Assembly: GCA_045538895.1 (NCBI GenBank)
Contig: JAZQEH010000013.1
Span: 3,492 to 67,491 of the forward strand
Length of the DNA stretch: 64,000 bases
Reading direction: 5' to 3'
Source: UMGS902 sp045538895
Lineage (GTDB): Bacteria; Bacillota; Clostridia; Oscillospirales; CAG-272
The position numbers and the translations under genes are program-made. The notes below the pieces were generated by a model, which searched no databases, had not been told where the DNA came from, and saw only the letters and a list, made by a program, of their open reading frames with translations. Positions 54,564-62,435 of the stretch are shown piece after piece (position 1 is the stretch's first letter; each line of letters opens with the position of its first letter).

Positions 54564-55037
54564 TCAGCCTACCTCGTCGGGGTCAAGATATCTCACAAGG
54601 TTGCCCTTGTCTATAAACAGTTTGCCGTCAAGATGGTCTATCTCATGGCAGAATGCTCTCGCAAGAAGTCCGCTGCCCGTGTACTCAACGGTTTCACCCT
54701 TGCGGTTAAGGGCACGTACAGTAACCTTTGCAGGACGGCGTGTGATGCCCCATTTGCCGGGAACCGAAAGGCAGCCCTCTCCCTCCTCCTGAACACCGAT
54801 CTCCTTTATGATCTCGGGATTGATAAGCTCGATAAGTCCGCTTTCCTCGGTTTCAATAACAACCACTCTGCGGAGAATACCAACCTGAACTGCGGCAAGT
54901 CCGCAACCGTTTGCATCACGCATGGTTTCAACCATGTCGTCAAGCAGAGTAAGTATTCTCGGCGTAATCTCAGTTACAGGGCGGCTGATTTTACGCAGAG
55001 TTTCATCGCCCTCTTTAACTATTTGCAGTTTAGCCAT
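54564..55037 (-). CDS. def: Peptide deformylase
   Basis: 157 residues from the ATG at 55037, which has GAGGTG at the right distance; an ATG three codons earlier is too close to it. Three metal-site motifs are intact: GCGLAAVQVG, EGCLSVPG and HEIDHLDG. It removes the N-formyl group from nascent proteins. It lies in the priA-def-fmt order of Firmicutes. Confidence 0.97.
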   Translation of the reverse strand: MAKLQIVKEGDETLRKISRPVTEITPRILTLLDDMVETMRDANGCGLAAVQVGILRRVVVIETEESGLIELINPEIIKEIGVQEEGEGCLSVPGKWGITRRPAKVTVRALNRKGETVEYTGSGLLARAFCHEIDHLDGKLFIDKGNLVRYLDPDEVG

Positions 55038-55047
55038 AACATTCACC

Positions 55048-57270
55048 TCAAATTCCCGTGGGGTTTATATCAACACCGCACGTAACACTCTTATATTTAG
55101 TCGTACCGAACGTGCAGATAACCTCACCGAGCAGCTTCAAAAGTTGCTTTGAGCGGCGGCATTTAAGCACTATTCTCATACGGTACCTTTCGTCTATCTT
55201 ATAAACCGCAGCCTCAAACGGACCGAAAGAAATTATAGGCACATTCTTATACTCGCCTGCGGTTTTCTTTTTCAGAAATTCAAATATCTCCAAAGCACAT
55301 TTAGAGCAATCGGTTTCGCTTGCCGATGTCACCGAAAGCACCGCTATATCGCAAAACGGCGGGAAAGTAAACGCCTCACGAAGCTGTATATCACGCTCGT
55401 AAAAGGATTTATAATCCTGCATAGCCGCAAGCCTTATGACCTCGTGCTTCGGATTCATTGTCTGTATAACGGCAACACCGTGCTTCTCGGCTCGCCCCGC
55501 ACGTCCTATAACCTGCGTAAGCATCGAAAAGGTTCGTTCACCTGCACGGAAATCGTCCATGTAGAGAGTACTGTCTGCATTAAGCACGCCGACAAGCGTT
55601 ACGTCGGGGAAATCGTGTCCCTTTGCAACCATCTGGGTACCAAGCAGAACGTCCGCATCGTGTCTGCGGAATTTTGCAAGCATTTCATCATACGCACTCT
55701 TTTTAGTGGTGGTATCCGCATCCATACGCATGATGCTGCCCTTGAATTTTTCGTAAAACTCCTCCTCCACCTTCTGGGTACCGTAGCCCATAAAGCCGAG
55801 ATTATCGCCCTTGCATGACGGGCATACCTCCGGAATCTTTGAACGATAGCCGCAATAATGGCAAAGGAGCATATCGTTTCTGCCGTGCTTGTGCCTTGTA
55901 AGCGACACCGAGCAATGCGGACAAAGCACAGCCTCACCGCAATCACGGCAACTCAGAAACGCATTATAGCCGCGGCGATTAAGAAACAGAATCGCCTGAT
56001 CGCCGCTATCAAGCGTTTCACTAAGTTTTTCGCAAAGCAGACTTCCGTACGGCGAAAGATTGCCGCCGAGCGCATTCTTGCGGATATCGTCAATATAGAC
56101 CTCGGGAAGTCTTGCACTGCCGTATCTTTCGGTAAGCTCCACAAGAGTGTATGTACCGATTTTTGCCTTGTAATAGCTCTCAACAGACGGAGTAGCCGAT
56201 GCAAGCAGTAAAAGCCCTTTGGCACGTCCCAAGCGGAATGCCGCAACGTCACGTGCATGGTACTTCGGACTCATATCCGATTTATAGGTATGCTCCTGCT
56301 CCTCGTCAATGATTATCATACCGAGATTTCTCATCGGTGCGAACACCGCGCTGCGGGTGCCTATAACAAGGTCAACCTCGCCTGCATCAATACGGCGGTA
56401 GGCATCGTATCGCTCCCCTGCCGAAAGTGAGGAATGAAGCACCGCCACACGCTCACCGTAAAATGAGCAGAACAGCGAAACTGTCTGCGGTGTAAGCGAA
56501 ATTTCGGGTACAAGGACTATAACGCCCTTGCCGCCTTTTACCGCATGGTCGATCATCGCTTTCATGACACGGGTTTTACCACTGCCCGTAACACCGTAAA
56601 GAAGTGCGCATCGTGCCTCATCAGCATCATAAAGCGAGCAAAGCGTATTGAATGCCTTGGTCTGGTGAGGGCTTAACACATTCTGCTTTCCCGAATCGGC
56701 TTTAATTGACGCATACGGATTTCTCCACACGTTTTCATACTTCACCTCAGCCGCCCCCTGTGACACAAGTGCTTTAAGCTGAGCAGAGGTTGCACCCGTC
56801 TGCTCATAGAGCGTAGCCGCAGGCGCAAAGTCGGAAGTAAGTGCTTCGTAAAGAGCCTTTTGCTTTTCACCGCGCGGAAAATACTCCTTATCGGTGCGAC
56901 GCACAAAGACCGCTTTCTTTTCATCGCCGCTTTTCAGCGAGGAAAACGGAGGTGCAACCGTGCGAACGGCATCGCCCGTGGTGCAAAGCGTATACTCCTT
57001 TAAAAAGTTGCATACGGCAATCTGCTCCTCCGAAAAGCTGACACGCAGATTAACGTCAATAACGTCCTTTGTGCGGTCACTGTCGCTTGTGTCGGTCACC
57101 TCGGTGACAAGTCCCATCCGCCTTTTGTTGGCATTTGAAAACGGAACAAAAACAATCGAGCCACGGCATACTTTTCCCTGCAAATGTTCGGGAATATGAT
57201 AATCAAACGGTCTGTCGAGTGCACTCGGTGCATCGAGCAGCCATACCTTTGCATATGCCGCACCTTTCAT
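55048..57270 (-). CDS. priA: Primosomal protein N' (PriA helicase)
   Basis: 740 residues. The 3'-end-binding domain starts AKVWLLDAPSALDRPFDYHI. Helicase motifs: Walker A LYGVTGSGKTRV, DEEQEHTYKSD (DEEH-type box), and the zinc-binding cysteines in CRDCGEAVLCPHC, CHYCGYRSKIPEVCPSC. Then GTQMVAKGHDFPDVTLVGVL and QVIGRAGR. It restarts stalled forks by reloading DnaB. It lies 21 bp after rpoZ; coaBC, often between them, is absent here. Confidence 0.96.
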   Translation of the reverse strand: MKGAAYAKVWLLDAPSALDRPFDYHIPEHLQGKVCRGSIVFVPFSNANKRRMGLVTEVTDTSDSDRTKDVIDVNLRVSFSEEQIAVCNFLKEYTLCTTGDAVRTVAPPFSSLKSGDEKKAVFVRRTDKEYFPRGEKQKALYEALTSDFAPAATLYEQTGATSAQLKALVSQGAAEVKYENVWRNPYASIKADSGKQNVLSPHQTKAFNTLCSLYDADEARCALLYGVTGSGKTRVMKAMIDHAVKGGKGVIVLVPEISLTPQTVSLFCSFYGERVAVLHSSLSAGERYDAYRRIDAGEVDLVIGTRSAVFAPMRNLGMIIIDEEQEHTYKSDMSPKYHARDVAAFRLGRAKGLLLLASATPSVESYYKAKIGTYTLVELTERYGSARLPEVYIDDIRKNALGGNLSPYGSLLCEKLSETLDSGDQAILFLNRRGYNAFLSCRDCGEAVLCPHCSVSLTRHKHGRNDMLLCHYCGYRSKIPEVCPSCKGDNLGFMGYGTQKVEEEFYEKFKGSIMRMDADTTTKKSAYDEMLAKFRRHDADVLLGTQMVAKGHDFPDVTLVGVLNADSTLYMDDFRAGERTFSMLTQVIGRAGRAEKHGVAVIQTMNPKHEVIRLAAMQDYKSFYERDIQLREAFTFPPFCDIAVLSVTSASETDCSKCALEIFEFLKKKTAGEYKNVPIISFGPFEAAVYKIDERYRMRIVLKCRRSKQLLKLLGEVICTFGTTKYKSVTCGVDINPTGI

Positions 57271-57291
57271 CGTTTTATCCTTTCAAAAAAA

Positions 57292-57558
57292 TCAGTCCTC
57301 TGTGTGTACTATCTTGTATTCGCCTGCGTGGAGCTTTGCCACTGCGTTTCTTACCGCCTTTTCATCACGGATATCCTTGTCGATGAGAGCGGAAATGGGC
57401 TTGTCGGTTTCCTTACGTTCGATAAGCTTTTCGGCATATGCTCTCTGCTCTACGTACTTATCTGTGATAATACGTGCGCATTTTGCAGTTGCAATAACCA
57501 GCTCGTAGCGGTTAAGTTCGTCATTGGTCATTTCTTCTACAGAAGGCTTGTTAATCAT
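57292..57558 (-). CDS. rpoZ: RNA polymerase omega subunit
   Basis: 88 residues from the ATG at 57558, chosen for AAGGGAG upstream; the longer frame overlaps gmk. It contains NRYELVIATAKCARIITDKY, the conserved omega core (xRYxLVxxxAxRAR-like), and KAVRNAVAKLHAGEYKI. It helps assemble RNA polymerase. It lies 4 bp after gmk. Confidence 0.92.
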   Translation of the reverse strand: MINKPSVEEMTNDELNRYELVIATAKCARIITDKYVEQRAYAEKLIERKETDKPISALIDKDIRDEKAVRNAVAKLHAGEYKIVHTED

Positions 57559-57562
57559 GGTT

Positions 57563-58165
57563 CTATTCTCCCTTGAAATATATATTTTTAAATTCTTTAT
57601 TGCATACCGCCGAAAGCTCCTCTGCACGTGCAAGTGCAAAGAAATCGTCAACGGCATTATTGATTTTACCTGTTTCGTTTATTATGAGATAATCATAAGC
57701 ATCGAGGTATTCAAGCTCCTCTTTTGCACGTGCAAGACGGCGGGAAATCGACTCCTCCGTATCTCTGCCACGTGAAAAAAGTCTGCTTCTCTGCTCGTTG
57801 ACATCGGGCGGTGTTACCATTACAAGCACCGCAGACGGGAACTTTTTCTTAATCTGCATAGCACCGTCAACCTCGATTTCAAGTATCAGATGCTTACCCT
57901 CGTTTTCGGCACGTTCAAACTCCGAAACAAGAGTTCCGTAGTAGTTGCCGCAATACTCGGTGTACTCAACCACGCCGCCGTTTTTGATTTTTTCTTCAAA
58001 CTCTTCACGGGTTATGTAGTAATAATTGACACCGTTTGTTTCACCCTTGAGTATCGGACGTGAAGTTGCACTTATTGCACATATGTAACTGTCATTTCTG
58101 CCGATAATCTCAGAAACAAGTGTTCCCTTGCCGCTGCCGGCAGGGCCTGAAATGATGAATACCAT
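57563..58165 (-). CDS. gmk: Guanylate kinase
   Basis: 200 residues. P-loop ISGPAGSGKGTLV at residue 4, GMP-binding region SATSRPILKGETNGVNYYYI, then VEYTEYCGNYYGT and LEIEVDGAMQIKKKFPSAVL. It converts GMP to GDP. It directly abuts remA. Confidence 0.97.
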   Translation of the reverse strand: MVFIISGPAGSGKGTLVSEIIGRNDSYICAISATSRPILKGETNGVNYYYITREEFEEKIKNGGVVEYTEYCGNYYGTLVSEFERAENEGKHLILEIEVDGAMQIKKKFPSAVLVMVTPPDVNEQRSRLFSRGRDTEESISRRLARAKEELEYLDAYDYLIINETGKINNAVDDFFALARAEELSAVCNKEFKNIYFKGE

Positions 58166-58435
58166 TTATTCTTCCTCCTCGACAACATCTGTTTCGTCGA
58201 TTTCATCAGCAAGACGGTTTGAAATGGTTTCGGGCTGGGTGGCACTCAGAATTACATGGTCGCTGTCGGTAATGATGATAGCTCTTGTACGTCTGCCACA
58301 GGTAACGTCAATAATGCGTCCTCCCTCACGTGCCTCGCTCACAAGTCGCTTCATAGGTGCCGAATCGGGGCTGACAAGTGCAACCACTCGGTCGGCGGCT
58401 ACCATATTGCCGAATCCAACGTTGATAAATTTCAT
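58166..58435 (-). CDS. remA: RemA-family extracellular matrix regulator (DUF370)
   Basis: 89 residues. It starts [20 protein letters not shown], followed by [20 protein letters not shown] and [19 protein letters not shown], the whole DUF370 core. RemA is a DNA-binding regulator of biofilm matrix and osmoprotection genes in Bacillus; in Clostridia its targets are less known. It lies between yicC and gmk as in B. subtilis. The acidic end ([10 protein letters not shown]) is a small extension. Confidence 0.93.
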   Translation of the reverse strand: MKFINVGFGNMVAADRVVALVSPDSAPMKRLVSEAREGGRIIDVTCGRRTRAIIITDSDHVILSATQPETISNRLADEIDETDVVEEEE

Positions 58436-58444
58436 TGCTAACTC

Positions 58445-59332
58445 CTATTCTATGTTTTGAATCTGTTCTCTGATTTTTTCAAGTTCAGCCTTGATGTCAA
58501 CCACAAGCTTTGCAATGTCAAGGCACTGTGCTTTTGAGCCGATAGTGTTTGTTTCACGGTTGATTTCCTGAAGCAAGAAGTCAAGCTTTCTGCCGCAGGG
58601 CTCACCGCTTGCAAGAATGTCATAGAAGGCACCGAAGTGGCAGTTAAGACGGGTAAGCTCCTCGTCTATCGCAACTCGGTCGGCATAAATCGCACTCTCG
58701 GTAAGAATTCTCGCCTCGTCAATAACAATATTGTTATCATCAAGCAAACTCTTTATTCTCTCGGTAAGCTTTGCATTGTATGCTTTGATTTCCTCCTCAG
58801 AGTACTTGGCAATTTTTGCCGCAGTTTCACGGATAAACTCAATCTTTGCCGCAATGTCCTTTTCAATCTTTTCGCCCTCAACGGTACGGGCATTCACAAA
58901 CTCGCAAAGTGCCTTGTCAAGCACCTCACGTATCATCTGCCAATCGCCCTCCTCGTCATCCTCGGCACGCTTGGCAGTGAAAACCTCACGGTTCTGTGCA
59001 ACGCTCATCACGCTGATATCGTCCTTAAGCGAGAACTCGTCACGCAGCTTTTCAAGTGCGGTTATGTATCCACGTGCATACGCACTGTCAAGTAAAACCT
59101 CAACCTCGGTATCGGCAAGAGTGTCAACGCCTACATAAATCTCAACCTTGCCACGGCTGATACCGTTCTGCTGTGCATAGGTCTTTACCCTGTCCTCAAG
59201 AAAGCTGTATCGGCGAGGCATACGGACGGTTGCATCAAGATAGCGGCTGTTAACGCTCTTTATCTCAACGGTAATGTCCTTTTCCTCGGTAGTGACTCTT
59301 GCTCTGCCAAAAGCAGTCATACTTCTAATCAT
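58445..59332 (-). CDS. YicC-family endoribonuclease
   Basis: 295 residues. The N-terminal YicC domain begins MIRSMTAFGRARVTTEEKDI, with EIKSVNSRYLDATVRMPRRY. The DUF1732 C-terminal domain has GEPCGRKLDFLLQEINRETN and ends in EKIREQIQNIE, as in the family. YicC acts in RNA turnover. GGAGGAT precedes the ATG. First gene of the 17-gene run, with a strong promoter upstream. Confidence 0.93.
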   Translation of the reverse strand: MIRSMTAFGRARVTTEEKDITVEIKSVNSRYLDATVRMPRRYSFLEDRVKTYAQQNGISRGKVEIYVGVDTLADTEVEVLLDSAYARGYITALEKLRDEFSLKDDISVMSVAQNREVFTAKRAEDDEEGDWQMIREVLDKALCEFVNARTVEGEKIEKDIAAKIEFIRETAAKIAKYSEEEIKAYNAKLTERIKSLLDDNNIVIDEARILTESAIYADRVAIDEELTRLNCHFGAFYDILASGEPCGRKLDFLLQEINRETNTIGSKAQCLDIAKLVVDIKAELEKIREQIQNIE

Positions 59333-59396
59333 TTTTATCCTCCGTATTACACTTATTTAGGTACACTTTTCCCATATTAGTATAATATATTAATAT

Positions 59397-59425
59397 ATTA
59401 TATAAAATTTTATTTGTAATGTCAA
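59397..59425 (-). promoter_or_regulatory. Promoter of the yicC-to-vanY run
   Basis: On the minus strand a consensus TTGACA (-35), 17 bp, TATAAT (-10). The -35 begins at the T-tract of the traX-like gene terminator. Confidence 0.8.
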
Positions 59426-59458
59426 GAAAAATACCGCCCAAATCGGGCGGTATTGCTT
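59424..59458 (-). terminator. Terminator of the TraX-like gene
   Basis: Stem AATACCGCCCG / CGGGCGGTATT (as read on the two arms) with a T-run on the minus strand, overlapping the stop codon region. Confidence 0.85.
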
Positions 59459-60182
59459 AAAATATTATGTCGATAAGGTATAAAACACCGAGGTGAAGCG
59501 GATAAAAAACGTAAAAAGCATACTTGAATTTACGGCTTCCACGCTTGCCGTTATACAGTGCGAGTATCGGAATAGTCAAAAGTGCGAACCAGATATACCA
59601 AAGTGTGCTTCTTAAACAAAGTACAAAAAGTATAAGTCCGATTGCAAATGAAGTCAACTGCTTTCTGCGGTTTGTCGTCACGACCGCGAAAAGCGGCAGA
59701 AGTGCACCGGCAGCACCGTAATCAAAGCTGATTCCAAAATCAAAAAGCGTGTATGAATATGTGCACAAAATATCAAGTACGATTACAAAAAATACGCTCA
59801 GCACGAAAGCCGTTCCGTAGAAAAAAGTCCTTGCTTTATCAGCACTTTTAAGCGATTTTTCAAAGTCAACATACGCAAAGCAGACAAGCATCGAAAGCGA
59901 AAGCGTGAACAAAATATTCAGGTATACGGAACGTATACCACCGCTTAGTATTTCCTCTGCTGTATATACAAGCTGACATGCAATTCCGAGGGCAAGCATA
60001 CGCAAAAAATAGCGTAGTCTGTTCGAAGTGCAGCGAGCACCTTCAGCAACAAAAAATCCGAATATCGGCATGGCAAGTCTGCCTATATATCGCATCCATT
60101 CAAGTTGCGGAAACAGCAAAAGCCCTGCATGGTCAATAAGCATGCTCACACATGCAATGAATTTTAAATTATTAGCATTCAT
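59457..60182 (-). CDS. TraX-family membrane protein
   Basis: 241 residues with about seven or eight hydrophobic helices. The start NLKFIACVSMLIDHAGLLLF and GRLAMPIFGFFVAEGARCTS are typical of TraX-type proteins, first known from F-pilin N-acetylation but chromosomal and of unknown role in Firmicutes. The end (FYVFYPLHLGVLYLIDIIF) also matches. No ribosome binding site is seen: the terminal repeat of element E4 ends 4 bp before the ATG. Confidence 0.88.
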   Translation of the reverse strand: MNANNLKFIACVSMLIDHAGLLLFPQLEWMRYIGRLAMPIFGFFVAEGARCTSNRLRYFLRMLALGIACQLVYTAEEILSGGIRSVYLNILFTLSLSMLVCFAYVDFEKSLKSADKARTFFYGTAFVLSVFFVIVLDILCTYSYTLFDFGISFDYGAAGALLPLFAVVTTNRRKQLTSFAIGLILFVLCLRSTLWYIWFALLTIPILALYNGKRGSRKFKYAFYVFYPLHLGVLYLIDIIF

Positions 60183-60186
60183 AATA

Positions 60187-60341
60187 ATGTAGATAAATTA
60201 TTGTTTAGGGGGTAACGCACCAACCATGGTAGGGGACGGCGCCTTCGACGTCCCGCATGCACAAAGACAAAACGGGATGTCCAGGGGGCCATCCCCTACC
60301 GGTTTGTGGTTTCCCATTTGCTCTCATAAACTATAATTTAC
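60187..60341. repeat. TIR element E4
   Basis: Left end TAGATAAATTATTGTTTAGG; inverted right end AGTAAATTATAGTTTATGAG. The central module has GGTAGGGGACGGCGCCTTCG and CCATCCCCTACC as inner inverted repeats, unlike E1, E2 or E6. The right end contains the TAA stop of the ygiQ-like gene. Confidence 0.7.
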
Positions 60342-62224
60342 TTTCTCTTTTTATTGTTTCGGGGTGCTTTTTTCTTATCAAAGCCGCCTTTGGCTTTGGG
60401 CTTTCCGATATCTTTTTTCTGCGGTGCATTGACTTTTCTCGGCTTTATCAGGCAGTTAGTACCGTAGCCGATAAGGTCCTCACGTCCGCATTTTTTCAGT
60501 GCCTCAACCACAAGGTCATAGTTCTGAGGCCTGTTATACTGAAGCAACGCTCTCTGCAACTGCTTTTCATGATAATCGGTTGCAACGTAAACCTTCTTGC
60601 CGTCAAGCGGATTTATGCCGGTATAATACATAACCGTTGAGGGGGTACCCGGTGTGGGATAATAGTCCTGCACCTGCTCGGGTGCATAGCCTGCACGTTT
60701 TAAGCAGAGTGCAAGCTCAACCGCACTTGAAAGAGTGGAACCGGGATGACTCGACATAAGATACGGCACAAGATACTGCTCAAGTCCGCATTCGTTTGAG
60801 AGTTCAAAATACTTCTTGCGGAATCTTTCGTATACGTCAAACGAGGGCTTACCCATAACCCGAAGTACGTTGGTATCACAATGTTCAGGGGCAACCTTAA
60901 GTTGTCCCGAAACGTGGTCACGCACAAGTTTTTTGAAAAAATCATCGCTTTTATCAGCGAGCAGATAGTCAAAGCGTATGCCTGAACGGATGAATACCTT
61001 TTTCACCTTGGGCAGTGCTTCAACCGCCTTTAAAAGTTCAATATATTCTGTGTGGTCTGCGACAAGATTCTTGCAAGGAGTGGGAGCCAGACACTTACGG
61101 TTCGCACAGACACCGTCGGTAAGCTGCTTTTTACATGCACCGTAGCGGAAGTTAGCCGTAGGACCACCGATATCATGAATATACCCCTTGAAATCAGGCA
61201 TTTCAGTGATGATTTTAGCCTCACGCACAACGCTTTCTATACTGCGTGAGCGAACCGTTCTGCCCTGATGAAAAGCAAGTGCGCAAAAATTGCAGCCGCC
61301 AAAGCAACCACGGTTATGCGTTATCGAAAAACGAACCTCCTTGATAGCAGGAACTCCGCCGTCCTTTTCATACATCGGATGATAGGTACGCATAAACGGC
61401 AGTGCATAAACTCTGTCAAGTTCCTCCCTTTCAAGCGGTGGCATGGGCGGATTCTGCACCAGAAGCTTATCGCCGTAACGCTCGATAACCGCCTTGCCGT
61501 AAATAGAATCCTGATTGCGGTACTGTATTCCGTATGCCTTTGCATACACCGCCTTATCGCTCTTCAACTCGTCATAATCAAAGGTTTCAACCGTATCAAA
61601 ATGCAGTTTATCCCCCTCTTTGCAGAGAAAAACAGTACCTCGCACGTCACGTATCTTTTTAACCGGAACGCCCTTGTTGAGCAGCTCGGCAATGCGTAAA
61701 AGTATGTTTTCGCCCATACCGTAAGTAAGGATATCCGCACGTGAGTCAACGAGCAGTGAGCGGCGTACCTTGTTGTCCCAATAGTCATAGTGAGCAAAGC
61801 GGCGGAGTGATGCTTCAAGGCCGCCAAGGATAATAGGCACGTCACCGTATGCCTCACGGATTCGGTTGGAATACACTATACACGCGCGATCAGGACGTCT
61901 GCCCGCCTTGCCGCCCGGCGAATAATAGTCATCCGAACGCTTTTTCTTTGCAGCGGTATAGTGTGCAACCATAGAGTCGATATTACCGGCACTGACCAAA
62001 AATCCAAGTCTTGGACGTCCGAATTCCTTGAACGCCTCACAACTTTTATAGTCAGGCTGGCTGAGAAAACCGATACGGTAGCCTGCGGCTTCAAGCACAC
62101 GTGTGATTATTGCCGCACCGAACGAGGGATGGTCAACATAAGCATCACCGCTTACATAGACAAAATCCACGTCGCCCCAGCCACGTTCCTCCATTTCTTT
62201 TCTGTTAACAGGTAAAAAACTCAT
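60338..62224 (-). CDS. YgiQ-family radical SAM protein
   Basis: 628 residues, usual for the UPF0313/YgiQ family. The N-terminal B12-binding-like part has FVYVSGDAYVDHPSFGAAII and LGGLEASLRRFAHYDYWDNK. The radical SAM centre is CFGGCNFCALAFHQGR (CX3CX2C), followed by SVVREAKIITEMPDFKGYIH. A Lys/Arg-rich tail (about 600-628) may bind nucleic acid. Function is unknown. No clear ribosome binding site: the terminator hairpin after infB ends just before the ATG. The stop lies in the terminal repeat of E4. Confidence 0.92.
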   Translation of the reverse strand: MSFLPVNRKEMEERGWGDVDFVYVSGDAYVDHPSFGAAIITRVLEAAGYRIGFLSQPDYKSCEAFKEFGRPRLGFLVSAGNIDSMVAHYTAAKKKRSDDYYSPGGKAGRRPDRACIVYSNRIREAYGDVPIILGGLEASLRRFAHYDYWDNKVRRSLLVDSRADILTYGMGENILLRIAELLNKGVPVKKIRDVRGTVFLCKEGDKLHFDTVETFDYDELKSDKAVYAKAYGIQYRNQDSIYGKAVIERYGDKLLVQNPPMPPLEREELDRVYALPFMRTYHPMYEKDGGVPAIKEVRFSITHNRGCFGGCNFCALAFHQGRTVRSRSIESVVREAKIITEMPDFKGYIHDIGGPTANFRYGACKKQLTDGVCANRKCLAPTPCKNLVADHTEYIELLKAVEALPKVKKVFIRSGIRFDYLLADKSDDFFKKLVRDHVSGQLKVAPEHCDTNVLRVMGKPSFDVYERFRKKYFELSNECGLEQYLVPYLMSSHPGSTLSSAVELALCLKRAGYAPEQVQDYYPTPGTPSTVMYYTGINPLDGKKVYVATDYHEKQLQRALLQYNRPQNYDLVVEALKKCGREDLIGYGTNCLIKPRKVNAPQKKDIGKPKAKGGFDKKKAPRNNKKRK

Positions 62225-62227
62225 ATT

Positions 62228-62260
62228 TCAAAAAAGGAGAAACTAATTTAGTTTCTCCTT
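62228..62260 (-). terminator. Terminator between infB and ygiQ-like gene
   Basis: Stem GGAGAAAC / GTTTCTCC, loop TAAATTA, followed on the minus strand by TTTTTTG. It ends 5 bp before the ygiQ-like ATG. Confidence 0.75.
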
Positions 62261-62278
62261 TCCTTTCATTTAAAATCC

Positions 62279-62430
62279 GTTTTCAAGACGGACATGTGCC
62301 GGCTTGAAAACTCCTTAAAAACCGCACGCGGTCGAGCACGACCTTTAGGTCGGCAGGTGCTTTAGCACCTTGCACGCAGAGTGAACGGTTTTGCAACCAC
62401 TTAAAAATTTTCATATAAAATTTTTAAGTG
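62279..62430 (+). repeat. Three-hairpin structured element, copy 3
   Basis: On the plus strand: H1 GTTTTCAAG / CTTGAAAAC around A-CGG-ACATGTG-CCG-G (62279-62311), linker TCCTTAAA, an expanded H2 from AACCGC to GTGAACGGTT with inner stems CGACC-TTTA-GGTCG and AGGTGCTTTAGCACCT, linker GCAACC, and H3 CACTTAAAAATTTT / AAAATTTTTAAGTG. It lies just past infB, antisense to it. Confidence 0.7.
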
Positions 62431-62435
62431 AAGTT

